Below are positions 42,661-52,357 of a stretch of DNA of 64,000 nt, one piece after another. The notes beneath the pieces were generated by a model. That model ran no database searches, was not told the DNA's origin, and saw only the letters and a list, made by a program, of their open reading frames with translations. The number at the start of each line of letters is the position of its first letter. The stretch's first letter is position 1. The stretch is from Rubrivivax benzoatilyticus JA2 = ATCC BAA-35 (lineage in GTDB: Bacteria > Pseudomonadota > Gammaproteobacteria > Burkholderiales > Burkholderiaceae_C). Position numbers and translations under genes: made by a program. The stretch spans positions 1-64,000 of the forward strand of contig NZ_AEWG01000074.1 in assembly GCF_000190375.1 (NCBI RefSeq), given 5' to 3'.

Positions 42661-44643
42661 TCAGTTTTCGGCTTGCAGCGCCTCGATCTCGGTCTGCAGC
42701 TCGAGCCAGCGTTCCTCGAGCATGCCGGTCTCGGCGGCGGCGTGGTTCAGGCGCCGGCCGGCTTCGGCGATCTCGGCGCCGGACATCGTGCCGGACGCGA
42801 GCTGGGCCTCCAGCTCGGCGCGCTCGGCGGCCAGCTTCTCCAGCCGGGTGTCGATCTGCGCCAGCTCGTTGCGCAGCGGGCGCGTGCGGTTGGCCAGCGC
42901 CTGGCGCGCCTGCGCGGCCTGCTTGCGGTCTTCGCGGCGGTCGCCGCTGGGCTGCGGCGCCGGGCGTGCGGCCGGTGCCGCCTTGCTCTCGATCGGCGTC
43001 GCCGGCACGAACGCCGCCGGCCGCGGCGGCGGCGGCGGTTCCTGGCCGCGCGCCGTGGCGCGCGAGACCTCCAGCAGCCAGCGCTGGTAGTCGTCGAGGT
43101 CACCGTCGAAGGGCTCGACGCCGCCGCGGCTGACGAGCCAGAACTCGTCGCAGGTCTCGCGCAGCAGCGCGCGGTCGTGGCTGACCAGCATCACCGTGCC
43201 CTCGAACTCGTTGAGCGCGATCGACAGCGCCTCGCGTGTCGTCAGGTCCAGGTGGTTGGTCGGTTCGTCGAGCAGCAGCAGGTTGGGGCGCTGCCAGACC
43301 AGCATCGCCAGCACCAGGCGCGCCTTCTCGCCGCCGGACAGCGAACCGACGGCCTGCGTGACCATGTCGCCGGTGAAGCGGAAACGGCCGAGGAAGTCGC
43401 GCAGCTCCTGCTCGCGCGCCGCCGGGCCGACGTCGCGCGCCAGGCGCACCATGTGCATCAGCGGGCCGTCGCCCAGCGACAGCACGTCCAGCTCCTGCTG
43501 CGCGAAGTAGCCGATGACCAGGCCCTTGCCCTCGGTCATCGTGCCGCCCAGCGGCGGCAGCGCGCGCGCGATGGTCTTCACCAGCGTCGACTTGCCCTGG
43601 CCGTTGGCGCCCAGGATGCCGATGCGCTGGCCGGCCAGCACCGAGCGGCTGACGTTGCGGACGATGGTCGTGCTGCCGTAGCCGCAGACCAGCCCGTCGA
43701 GGGACAGCATCGGGTTGGGCAGGCTGACCGGCTCGCGGAACTCGAACTCGAAGTCGCTGGCGGTCAGCACCGGCGCCAGCTTTTCCATGCGCGCCAGCGC
43801 CTTGACCCGGCTCTGCGCCTGCTTTGCCTTCGTCGCCTTGGCCTTGAAGCGGTCGATGAAACGCTGCAGGTGCGCGATCTTCTCCTGCTGCTTGGCGAAC
43901 GCCGCCTGCTGCTGGCTCATGCGTTCGGCACGCATCTCCTCGAAGGTGCTGTAGTTGCCGCCGTAGCGCGTCAGCGTGCAGTCGTCGAGGTGGACGGTGA
44001 CGCGGGTGATCGCATCGAGGAACTCGCGGTCGTGGCTGATGACGACCATCAGGCCGTCGAAACGCTTCAGCCAGGCTTCCAGCCAGACCAGCGCGTCCAG
44101 GTCCAGGTGGTTGGTCGGTTCGTCGAGCAGCAGCAGGTCGGCCGGGCACATCAGCGCGCGCGCCAGCTGCAGCCGCATGCGCCAGCCGCCGGAGAAACTG
44201 TTCACCGGCGCGTCGAGCTGGTCGCTGCGGAAGCCCAGGCCCAGCAGCAGCGCCTGGGCACGCGAACGCGCGTCGAAGGCGCCGGCTTCGTCGAGCCGCA
44301 TGTGGGCTTCGGCGATCGCGTGGCCGTCGCCCGAGGCTTCGGCCGCGGCCAGCGCGGCCTGGGCCTCGACGAGCGGGATGTCGCCCTGCAGCACGAAGTC
44401 GGTCGCGCCGTCGTCGGTCTCGGGCATGTTCTGCGCCACTTCGCCGAGGCGCCAGCGCGGCGGGATCTCGACGTCGCCGCTGTCGGCCTGCAGCCGGTTG
44501 GTCAGCAGAGAGAACAGGCTGGACTTGCCGGCGCCGTTGCGGCCGATCAGGCCGACCTTCTCGCCCGGCTGCAGCACCAGGTTGGCGTTCTGCAGCACGA
44601 CCTTGACGCCGCGGCGCAGCGTGATGTTGCGCAGCGTGATCAC
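42661..44643 (-). CDS. ABC-F family ATPase, Uup/YheS type
   Basis: 660 residues, soluble, two ATPase domains: GRNGAGKSSL, SFSGGWRMR, LLLLDEPTNHLD, then GANGQGKSTL, SLSGGEKAR, LLLLDEPTNHLD. A long basic linker (FKAKATKAKQAQSRVKALARMEKL) is the interdomain arm, and the C-terminus is a coiled coil after a Pro-rich hinge. The family acts on the ribosome in elongation. GTG 44643 overlaps the prmB stop (GTGA) and is in frame with the conserved N-terminus ([11 protein letters not shown]). Last gene of the dap operon. Confidence 0.9.
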   Translation of the reverse strand: MITLRNITLRRGVKVVLQNANLVLQPGEKVGLIGRNGAGKSSLFSLLTNRLQADSGDVEIPPRWRLGEVAQNMPETDDGATDFVLQGDIPLVEAQAALAAAEASGDGHAIAEAHMRLDEAGAFDARSRAQALLLGLGFRSDQLDAPVNSFSGGWRMRLQLARALMCPADLLLLDEPTNHLDLDALVWLEAWLKRFDGLMVVISHDREFLDAITRVTVHLDDCTLTRYGGNYSTFEEMRAERMSQQQAAFAKQQEKIAHLQRFIDRFKAKATKAKQAQSRVKALARMEKLAPVLTASDFEFEFREPVSLPNPMLSLDGLVCGYGSTTIVRNVSRSVLAGQRIGILGANGQGKSTLVKTIARALPPLGGTMTEGKGLVIGYFAQQELDVLSLGDGPLMHMVRLARDVGPAAREQELRDFLGRFRFTGDMVTQAVGSLSGGEKARLVLAMLVWQRPNLLLLDEPTNHLDLTTREALSIALNEFEGTVMLVSHDRALLRETCDEFWLVSRGGVEPFDGDLDDYQRWLLEVSRATARGQEPPPPPRPAAFVPATPIESKAAPAARPAPQPSGDRREDRKQAAQARQALANRTRPLRNELAQIDTRLEKLAAERAELEAQLASGTMSGAEIAEAGRRLNHAAAETGMLEERWLELQTEIEALQAEN

Positions 44644-45509
44644 AGGCCGGCCTCCAGCGCCTGTGCCGTCAGCAGCAGCACCTGGTCCTCGCCGGCGCTG
44701 GTTTCCAGCCAGACGGCTTCGAGGCGCGGGAACGCGGCTTCGAAATGCGCGCGTTCGTGGCCGATCTCCAGCACCAGCACGCCGTGCGGCGACAGGTGGC
44801 GCGGCAGCTCGGCCAGCAGCAGGCGCACGAAGTCCATGCCGTCGGCACCGCCGGCCAGCGCCAGCTCGGGCTCGGCGCGGTACTCGGCCGGCAGCGCGGC
44901 CATCGCCTCGGCGTTGACGTAGGGCGGGTTGCAGAGCACGAGGTCGTAGACGCCGTCGGCGGCCGCCAGGCCGTCGCCCTGGCGCAATCGGATGCGCGAC
45001 TGCAGGCCGTGGCGCGCCACGTTGATCGCGGCGACGGCCAGCGCGTCGGCGCTGAGGTCGCTGGCGTCGACCTCGACCTCGGGCCAGGCCATCGCCGCCA
45101 GCACGGCCAGGCTGCCGTTGCCGGTGCACAGGTCCAGCACGCGCCGGGTGCGCTCTGACAGCCAGGCGTCGATGGTGCCGTCGGCCAGCGGCTCGGCGAT
45201 CAGTGAACGCGGCACGATGACCCGTTCGTCGACGCTGAAGGGCACGCCCTGCAGCCAGGCTTCGCCGGTCAGGTAGGCGGCGGGCTTGCGCGTGGCGATG
45301 CGTTCGGCCAGCAGCGTCTCGCAGCCGGCGATGTCGGCGGCCGACAGTTCACGCGCGGCGTGTTCGTCCAGCGCGTCCAGCGGCAGGCCCAGCTTCCACA
45401 GCACGAGCCAGGCGGCTTCGTCGAAGGCATTGGTGGTGCCGTGCCCAAACGAAACGCCCGCCTCGGCGAGGCGGGCGCTGGAGGTCTCGATCAGCTCGAT
45501 CAGGGTCAT
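44640..45509 (-). CDS. prmB: Ribosomal protein L3 glutamine methyltransferase
   Basis: SAM-dependent N5-glutamine methylation of ribosomal protein L3. 289 residues: a helical N-terminus, the SAM-binding [16 protein letters not shown] and the catalytic [10 protein letters not shown]. The similar PrmC (release factors) is less likely given the CTGNGSL and GMDFVR segments typical of PrmB. ATG 45509 overlaps the dapE stop (ATGA). Confidence 0.9.
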   Translation of the reverse strand: MTLIELIETSSARLAEAGVSFGHGTTNAFDEAAWLVLWKLGLPLDALDEHAARELSAADIAGCETLLAERIATRKPAAYLTGEAWLQGVPFSVDERVIVPRSLIAEPLADGTIDAWLSERTRRVLDLCTGNGSLAVLAAMAWPEVEVDASDLSADALAVAAINVARHGLQSRIRLRQGDGLAAADGVYDLVLCNPPYVNAEAMAALPAEYRAEPELALAGGADGMDFVRLLLAELPRHLSPHGVLVLEIGHERAHFEAAFPRLEAVWLETSAGEDQVLLLTAQALEAGL

Positions 45510-46651
45510 CGGAGATAGTGTTCCAGCGTGCGGCGGTAGACGTTCTTCAGCGTCTCGACCGAGGCCGCGTCGACGTGTTCGTCGATCTGGTGGATGGTGG
45601 CGTTCAGCGGCCCGAACTCGACGACCTGCGGGCAGATCGCGGCGATGAAACGCCCGTCGGAGGTGCCGCCGGTGGTGCTGAGCTCGGGCTCGACGCCGCA
45701 TTCGGTGACGATGGCCGCGCTCAGGGCGGCGATCAGCGGGCCGGGCGTCGTCAGGAAGGGACGGCCGGAGAGCGTCCACTCCAGCCGGTGTTCGACGCCG
45801 TGGCGCGCCAGCACCTCGGCGACCCGCGCCTGCAGCGACTCGGGCGTGGACTCGGTGCTGAAGCGGAAGTTGAAGTCGACGACCAGCTCGCCCGGGATGA
45901 CGTTGCTCGCCCCGGTGCCGCCGTGCAGGTTGCTGACCTGCCAGCTCGTCGGCGGGAAGAAGGCGTTGCCTTCGTCCCAGCGCATCGCCGCCAACTCGGC
46001 CAGCGCCGGCGCGAAGACGTGGATCGGGTTCTTCGCCAGCTGCGGGTAGGCGATGTGGCCCTGCTTGCCGATGACGGTCAGCCGGCCCGACAGCGAGCCG
46101 CGGCGGCCGTTCTTGAGCATGTCGCCCAGGCGCGAGACCGAGGTCGGCTCGCCGACGATGCAGGCGTCCAGGCGTTCACCACGCTGCTGCAGCAGCTCGA
46201 CCAGGCGCACCGTGCCGTCGACCGACGGGCCTTCTTCGTCGCTGGTCAGCAGGAAGGTGATGGCGCCGGCGTGGCGCGGCTGCGCGGCAATGAACTCCTC
46301 GACGGCGACGACCATCGCCGCCAGCGAGCTCTTCATGTCGGCCGCGCCGCGGCCGTAGAGCCGGCCGTCGCGGTGGCTGGGCACGAAGGGGTCGCTGGTC
46401 CAGCGGTCCAGCGGGCCGGTCGGCACGACGTCGGTGTGGCCGGCGAAGGCCAGCACCGGGCCCGGCTCGCTGCCGGCGCGGCGCGCCAGCAGGTTGGTGA
46501 CGCGGAAGTCGTCCGGGCCGCAGACGATCGTCTCGCACTCGAAACCCAGCGCCGCCAGGCGCGAGGCGATCAAGTCCTGGCAGCCGGCGTCCTCGGGGGT
46601 GACCGAACGGCGCGCGATCAGCTGTTCGGCCAGGCGAAGGGCGTTGTTCAT
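45506..46651 (-). CDS. dapE: Succinyl-diaminopimelate desuccinylase
   Basis: Zinc hydrolase giving LL-diaminopimelate for lysine and peptidoglycan. 381 residues with metal ligands in FAGHTDVVP and GRGAADMK, the catalytic glutamate in LTSDEEGPS and later [18 protein letters not shown]. The ATG overlaps the pilU stop; the stop overlaps the prmB start. Confidence 0.95.
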   Translation of the reverse strand: MNNALRLAEQLIARRSVTPEDAGCQDLIASRLAALGFECETIVCGPDDFRVTNLLARRAGSEPGPVLAFAGHTDVVPTGPLDRWTSDPFVPSHRDGRLYGRGAADMKSSLAAMVVAVEEFIAAQPRHAGAITFLLTSDEEGPSVDGTVRLVELLQQRGERLDACIVGEPTSVSRLGDMLKNGRRGSLSGRLTVIGKQGHIAYPQLAKNPIHVFAPALAELAAMRWDEGNAFFPPTSWQVSNLHGGTGASNVIPGELVVDFNFRFSTESTPESLQARVAEVLARHGVEHRLEWTLSGRPFLTTPGPLIAALSAAIVTECGVEPELSTTGGTSDGRFIAAICPQVVEFGPLNATIHQIDEHVDAASVETLKNVYRRTLEHYLR

Positions 46652-47844
46652 CGCACCGTCCAGGGGGCGGCGCCGCTGCGGCCGTCGTCGGGGCGCACGT
46701 CGATCGTGATCTCGGTGAAGGTCGCCGGCTCCAGGTCGTCGGCCGGCTTGGGCGGCGCGGCCTTGGCGGTGGCGCCGCCGGCGGGCTCGTTCTGCAGCCG
46801 CCACAGCAGGTTGGTCGGCGAGTCGGCGTAGGCCAGGCCTTCCTCGCGCGTGATGACGCCTTCGTTGATCAGCCGCGCCAGGTCCTGCTCGAAGGTCTGC
46901 GAGCCTTCGGCCAGCGACTTCTCGACCGCTTCCTTGACACCGGCGAGGTCGCCCTTCTCGATCAGCTCGGAGACGAGCTTGGTGTTGAGCAGCACCTCGA
47001 CAGCCGGCACGCGCCCGCCGGTGGTGGCACGCAGCAGGCGCTGCGAGATCACCGCACGCAGCCCGGAGGCCAGGTCCGACAGCAGCGTCGGCCGTGCTTC
47101 CGGCGTGTAGAACGACAGGATGCGGCCGAGCGCGTGGTAGCTGTTGTTGGCGTGCAGCGTGGCCAGCACCAGGTGGCCTGACAGCGCGTACGAGGTCGCC
47201 GCGGTCATCGTCTCGCGGTCGCGGATCTCGCCGATCATGATGCAGTCGGGGGCCTGGCGCAGCGCGTTCTTCAGCGCGATCTGCAGGCTCTGCGTGTCGC
47301 GGCCGACCTCGCGCTGGTTGACGATGGACTTCTTGTTCGAGAACAGGAACTCGATCGGGTCCTCGATCGTCAACACGTGGCCGGTGACCTGCTGGTTGCG
47401 CCACTCCAGCATCGACGCCAGCGTCGTGCTCTTGCCGGTGCCGGTGGCGCCGACCATCAGGATCAGGCCGCGTTTCTCGGTGACCAGCTGCGACAGGATC
47501 GTCGGCAGCCCCAGCGTGTCCAGCGCCGGGATCTGGTGCGGGATGCAGCGGAAGACCGCGGCGACGGTGCCGCGCTGTTTGAACGCCGACAGCCGGAAGC
47601 TGCCGACACGCGGGATGCCGATGCCGACGTTGAGCTCGCCGGTGTCGTCGAGCTCCTCGAGCTGGTGCGGCGTCAGCAGCTCGGCCAGCAGCTGGCGCGT
47701 CTGCGTCGGGCTCAGCAGCTGGTCCGACAGCTGCAGGATCTGGCCGTGGATCTTGATGAGGATCGGCGTGTTCGCCGACAGGTAGACGTCGGAGGCGTTC
47801 TTCTCCGCCATCAGGCGGAGGACCCGTTCCATGTTGCCCGACAT
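46648..47844 (-). CDS. pilU: PilT/PilU-type twitching motility ATPase
   Basis: Hexameric ATPase that aids type IV pilus retraction. 398 residues, nearer PilU than PilT in length and tail. Visible motifs are the N-terminal [20 protein letters not shown], Walker [11 protein letters not shown], the Asp box TIEDPIEF, Walker B-like IGEIRDRET and the His box [18 protein letters not shown] 47844 follows AAAGGATCGGC. It lies inside the dap operon between dapD (29 nt) and dapE (4-nt overlap). Confidence 0.9.
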   Translation of the reverse strand: MSGNMERVLRLMAEKNASDVYLSANTPILIKIHGQILQLSDQLLSPTQTRQLLAELLTPHQLEELDDTGELNVGIGIPRVGSFRLSAFKQRGTVAAVFRCIPHQIPALDTLGLPTILSQLVTEKRGLILMVGATGTGKSTTLASMLEWRNQQVTGHVLTIEDPIEFLFSNKKSIVNQREVGRDTQSLQIALKNALRQAPDCIMIGEIRDRETMTAATSYALSGHLVLATLHANNSYHALGRILSFYTPEARPTLLSDLASGLRAVISQRLLRATTGGRVPAVEVLLNTKLVSELIEKGDLAGVKEAVEKSLAEGSQTFEQDLARLINEGVITREEGLAYADSPTNLLWRLQNEPAGGATAKAAPPKPADDLEPATFTEITIDVRPDDGRSGAAPWTVR

Positions 47845-47873
47845 GCCGATCCTTTCGTCGATCCTGCCGGGGC

Positions 47874-48691
<818 letters not shown>

Positions 48692-48695
<4 letters not shown>

Positions 48696-49888
48696 CGGGT
48701 GAGGCTTTCGGTGTAGGAAACGATGCGCTCGGCGGCTTCGAGGCATTCCTCGAGCGGTGCGACGAGCGCCATGCGGACGCGGCCGGCGCCGGGGTTGCGG
48801 CCCTGCACGCTGCGCGCCAGCAGGCTGCCGGGCAGGACGGTCACATTGTATTGAGCGAGCAGGCCCTGGGCGTAGGCGACGTCGTCACCGCCCGGGACCG
48901 CCGCCCAGAGGTAGAAGCCGGCGTCGGGCAGCGCGACGTCGAGCACGCCGGCCAGGCGCGGCGTGACGGCGGCGAACTTCTGCCGGTAGGCCTCGCGGTT
49001 GGCGACGACGTGCGTCTCGTCGTTCCAGGCGGCGACGCTGGCGCGCTGCACCAGCGGGCTCATCGCGCTGCCGTGGTAGGTGCGGTAGAGCAGGAAGGCT
49101 TTCAGCAGCGCGGCGTCGCCGGCGACGAAGCCCGAACGCAGCCCCGGCACGTTGCTGCGTTTGGACAGGCTGGTGAAGGCGACCAGGTTGCGGAAGTCGC
49201 TGCGGCCGAGTTTCGCCGCCGCCTCCAGCCCGCCCAGCGGCGCCTCGTCGCGGAAATAGATCTCCGAATAACACTCGTCGCTGGCGATGACGAAGCCGTG
49301 GCGGTCGGACAGCTCGAACAGCCGCGCCCATTCGTCCAGCGGCATCACCGCGCCGGTCGGGTTGCCGGGCGAGCAGACGTAGAGCAGTTGCGTCGTGGCC
49401 CAGGTCGCGTCGTCGATCGCCGACCAGTCGGCGGCGAAGTTGCGCGCCGGGTCACTGGGTGCGAACGCGGTGCGGGCGCCGGCCAGCAGCGCCGCGCCTT
49501 CGTAGATCTGATAGAACGGGTTGGGGCAGACGACGGTGGCGTTCTCGCGCGTCGGGTCGATCACCGTCTGCGCGAACGAGAACAGCGCCTCGCGCGAGCC
49601 CAGCACCGGCAGCACCTGGCTCGCCGCGTCGACCGTGATGCCGTAACGCCGCACCAGCCACGCCGCGCAGGCTTCGCGCAGCGCCGGCTCGCCGGCGGTC
49701 GCCGGGTAGGCGGCCAGCGACTTCAGGTTGGCGACCAGCGCTTCCTCGAGCAATGCCGGCGCCGGGTGCTTGGGCTCGCCGATGCCCAGGTTGACCGGCC
49801 GCAGCGCCGGATTGGGCACCAGACCGCGCGTCAGCTCGCGCCAGCGCTCGAAGGGGTAGGGGTTCAGGCGGGCGAGCAGCGGGTTCAT
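48692..49888 (-). CDS. dapC: Succinyldiaminopimelate transaminase
   Basis: PLP aminotransferase of the succinylase branch of lysine synthesis. 398 residues; the PLP lysine is in [16 protein letters not shown], with [10 protein letters not shown] and [12 protein letters not shown] before it and [11 protein letters not shown] between. First gene of the dapC-dapD-pilU-dapE-prmB-abcF operon. GATAAT ends seven bases before ATG 49888 with no Shine-Dalgarno, so a leaderless start is likely. Confidence 0.93.
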
Positions 49889-49895
49889 GGCGCGG

Positions 49896-49901
49896 ATTAT
49901 C
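49896..49901 (-). promoter_or_regulatory. -10 element (GATAAT) of the dap operon
   Basis: Minus-strand GATAAT lies seven bases from the dapC ATG, the same hexamer and nearly the same distance as before map. No good -35 is visible. Confidence 0.5.
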
Positions 49902-50000
49902 CCGGAGGGGGATGCGGCGGCCGGCGGACACAATCGGTCGCCACCGTTGCCCTGCCGGTTCCGGCACGATGTCCCCCGTCCAACCTGACTGGAGAAGCCC

Positions 50001-51188
50001 ATGAGCCTTCCGCGCGAGATCTTCGTCGTCGCCGCCGCCCGCACCGCGATCGGCACCTTCGGCGGCGCCCTCAAGGACGTGCCGCTGTCCGAGCTGGCGA
50101 CGCTGGCCGTCAAGGCCGCGCTGGAGCGTTCCGGCGCGCCGGCCGCCGCCATCGGCCACCTGGCGATGGGCACCGTCGTGCCGACCGAGCCGCGTGACGC
50201 CTACCTCAGCCGCGTCGCCACGATCGGCGCCGGGCTGCCGCAGGAGACGCCGGCCTTCAACGTCAACCGGCTCTGCGGCTCGGGGTTGCAGGCCATCGTC
50301 TCGGCAGCGCAGGCGATCACGCTCGGCGACTGCGAGCTGGCCATCGGCGCCGGCGCCGAGAACATGTCGCGCGGCGCCTACCTGATGCCCGGCGCACGCT
50401 GGGGCGCGCGCATGGGCGACGCGCAGATCCTGGACTTCGTCGTCGGCGCGCTGAACGACCCGTTCCACAAGGTGCACATGGGCATCACCGCCGAGAACGT
50501 CGCCGAACGTTTCGGCATCACGCGCGAGCAGATGGACGCGTTGGCGGTCGAGAGCCACCGCCGCGCCGCCGCGGCGCTGGAAGCCGGCTATTTCCGCGAG
50601 CAGATCGTCCCGGTGGTGCAGCAGACGAGGAAGGGCGAGGTCGTCTTCGACACCGACGAACACGTCAAGCCGGCGACGACGCTGGAAGGCCTGGCGAAGA
50701 TGAAGCCGGCGTTCAAGAAGGACGGCACGGTGACCGCCGGCAACGCCTCGGGCATCAACGACGGCGCCGCGGCCGTCGTGCTGGCCAGCGCCGAGGCCGT
50801 CAAGGCGCACGGCCTCGTGCCGCTCGCGCGGCTGGTGGGCTACGCGCACGCCGGCGTCGAGCCGGCGATCATGGGCATCGGCCCGGTGCCGGCGACGCGT
50901 GCGCTGCTGGCGCGCACCGGGCTCAAGGTCGGCGACTTCGACGTCATCGAAGCCAACGAAGCCTTTGCCGCCCAGGCCTGCGCGGTGTCCAAGGAACTCG
51001 ACCTCGACCCGGCCAAGGTCAACCCCAACGGTTCGGGCATCTCGCTGGGCCACCCGATCGGCGCCACCGGCGCGATCATCACCACCAAGGCGATCCACGA
51101 ACTGCACCGCATCGGCGGCCGCTACGCGCTGGTGACGATGTGCATCGGCGGCGGCCAGGGCATCGCCGCCGCGTTCGAGCGCGTCTGA
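50001..51188 (+). CDS. bktB: Beta-ketothiolase (BktB type)
   Basis: 395 residues. It closely follows the Cupriavidus BktB pattern: RTAIGTFGGALKDV, TEPRDAYLSRVA, NRLCGSGLQAIVSAAQ with the acyl-enzyme cysteine, ARWGARMGDA, ISLGHPIGATGA and MCIGGGQGIAA. BktB accepts longer 3-ketoacyl-CoAs than PhaA, for example in making hydroxyvalerate units. ATG 50001 follows CTGGAGAAGCCC. It stands alone, 40 kb from phaCAB. Confidence 0.92.
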   Translation: MSLPREIFVVAAARTAIGTFGGALKDVPLSELATLAVKAALERSGAPAAAIGHLAMGTVVPTEPRDAYLSRVATIGAGLPQETPAFNVNRLCGSGLQAIVSAAQAITLGDCELAIGAGAENMSRGAYLMPGARWGARMGDAQILDFVVGALNDPFHKVHMGITAENVAERFGITREQMDALAVESHRRAAAALEAGYFREQIVPVVQQTRKGEVVFDTDEHVKPATTLEGLAKMKPAFKKDGTVTAGNASGINDGAAAVVLASAEAVKAHGLVPLARLVGYAHAGVEPAIMGIGPVPATRALLARTGLKVGDFDVIEANEAFAAQACAVSKELDLDPAKVNPNGSGISLGHPIGATGAIITTKAIHELHRIGGRYALVTMCIGGGQGIAAAFERV

Positions 51189-51200
51189 CGGCCGGCGGCC

Positions 51201-51281
51201 GCTGAGGCGCGGTCACGCTGAGGCGCGGTCACGCTGAGGTGCGGTCAACGCTGCGGTGGGGTCACGCTGCGGTGGGGTCAG
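51201..51281. repeat. Five tandem 16-17-bp repeats
   Basis: Units start at 51201, 51217, 51233, 51250 and 51266. The first two are identical (GCTGAGGCGCGGTCAC), the third has one change and an extra base, and the last two read GCTGCGGTGGGGTCAC/G. They lie just after bktB and run into the palindrome. Confidence 0.85.
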
Positions 51282-51301
51282 GTCTCTTGAGACCTGACCC
51301 C
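51274..51301. repeat. REP-like 28-bp palindrome
   Basis: GGGGTCAGGTCTC, TT, then the exact complement. The arm GGGGTCAGGTCT recalls repeat sequences I associate with REP-associated tyrosine transposases in proteobacteria. It also sits between convergent genes and could end transcription, though no T-run follows. Confidence 0.7.
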
Positions 51302-51338
51302 TGCATTCCCGACTGCCGCGGCGCCGCAGGCCTGTCAG

Positions 51339-51779
51339 TTACAGCGCCCCGCGACAGCCGGGCGCGCCGCAGCGGCACGGCAGCGTGCCGCCGTGGTGCG
51401 TCTCGCCGTAGTCGACGGTGATCTCCTCGCCCGGGGCGATGGCGCGCAGCGAGAAGAACTCGACGCGGCCGTTGTCCAGCACCAGCCGGGCGTTGGCCTG
51501 GCAGCTGTGGTTGGTGTAGCGCATCGGGTCGGTCGACAGCGTGAAGTCGATCGCGCGCTTGGGCGACAGCTCGACGATCATGATGCGTTCGTGCCGCGTC
51601 GCGCGAATGCGCGCCTGCTCGACGCTCAGCGCCTCGCCGCGGATCTCGCCGATCTTCACGCGCGCCGGGATGGCCTCGGCGGCGAAGACACCGTGGCCGT
51701 CGATGGCGCTGACAGCGACGTCGACCGCGTACTTCTGATAGGGCCGTCGTTCGACGCGCGGCGCCTGCGGCACGTTCAC
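51339..51779 (-). CDS. SET-domain protein
   Basis: 146 residues with a compact SET domain: [36 protein letters not shown] (the NHSC motif), [12 protein letters not shown], and a post-[13 protein letters not shown] with zinc-type cysteines. SET domains methylate lysines; bacterial members of this size have mostly unknown targets. GTG 51779 overlaps the queF stop (GTGA), and a second GTG lies 6 nt downstream. Cotranscribed with queF. Confidence 0.85.
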   Translation of the reverse strand: MNVPQAPRVERRPYQKYAVDVAVSAIDGHGVFAAEAIPARVKIGEIRGEALSVEQARIRATRHERIMIVELSPKRAIDFTLSTDPMRYTNHSCQANARLVLDNGRVEFFSLRAIAPGEEITVDYGETHHGGTLPCRCGAPGCRGAL

Positions 51780-52219
51780 GCCTGCGGCGCCGGCAGCACG
51801 ACCGGCGCGGCCGGCTTCCAGCCCTTGGCGCGGTGTTCGACGGTGACGTGGGTGCCGATGCCGCCACGCACGAACCAGTTGCCGTGGATGCGCAGGAAAC
51901 GCGGCTGGATGGCCTTCACCAGGTCCTCGAGGATGGTGTTGGTCACCTTCTCGTGGAACGCGCCTTCGTTGCGATAGCTCCAGAAATAGAGCTTCAGGCT
52001 CTTCAGCTCGACACACAGCTGGTCCGGCACGATCTCGATCGTGAAATGCGCGAAGTCGGGCTGGCCCGTCAGCGGGCACAGGCAGGTGAACTCGGGCACG
52101 TCGAAGCGGATCACGTAGTCGCGTTCGGGCGCCGGGTTCGGGAAGACCTGCAGTTCCTTGCTGGGCTGGGTGGGCGGCACCGCGGGGGCGGTGCGCTGGC
52201 GGGCGGGGGTGCGGGCCAT
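51776..52219 (-). CDS. queF: NADPH-dependent preQ0 reductase (7-cyano-7-deazaguanine reductase)
   Basis: Reduces preQ0 to preQ1 for queuosine in tRNA. 147 residues, the single-domain form (E. coli has a double-length one). The nucleophile cysteine and neighbours are in [16 protein letters not shown], and the substrate/NADPH glutamate is in EGAFHEKV. No preQ1 riboswitch was recognised upstream. Confidence 0.95.
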   Translation of the reverse strand: MARTPARQRTAPAVPPTQPSKELQVFPNPAPERDYVIRFDVPEFTCLCPLTGQPDFAHFTIEIVPDQLCVELKSLKLYFWSYRNEGAFHEKVTNTILEDLVKAIQPRFLRIHGNWFVRGGIGTHVTVEHRAKGWKPAAPVVLPAPQA

Positions 52220-52262
52220 CGGTGTCGGGGGCGGGCGGGCCGGGGGGAAGGGGGCGCGATGC

Positions 52263-52304
52263 TATCATCCGGCCACCAGCGCGCTCCCCCGTCGAGCGCG
52301 TTTT
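52263..52304 (+). promoter_or_regulatory. smc leader: -10-like hexamer and terminator-like hairpin
   Basis: TATCAT (52263-52268) resembles a plus-strand -10. It is followed at once by a 7-bp hairpin CGCGCTC-7 nt-GAGCGCG (52280-52300) and TTTT (52301-52304), then 53 bp to the smc ATG. This has the shape of a small Rho-independent terminator inside the leader. Function is unproven. Confidence 0.45.
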
Positions 52305-52357
52305 GCCATGTAGATCAAGCACTTGCGTGTTTTGACCCACCGTCAGCGGCCGCCTCG

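Noticed and set aside
52220-52357. preQ1 riboswitch upstream of queF
   Set aside because: No preQ1-type pseudoknot elements were found on the minus strand; only GC-rich sequence.
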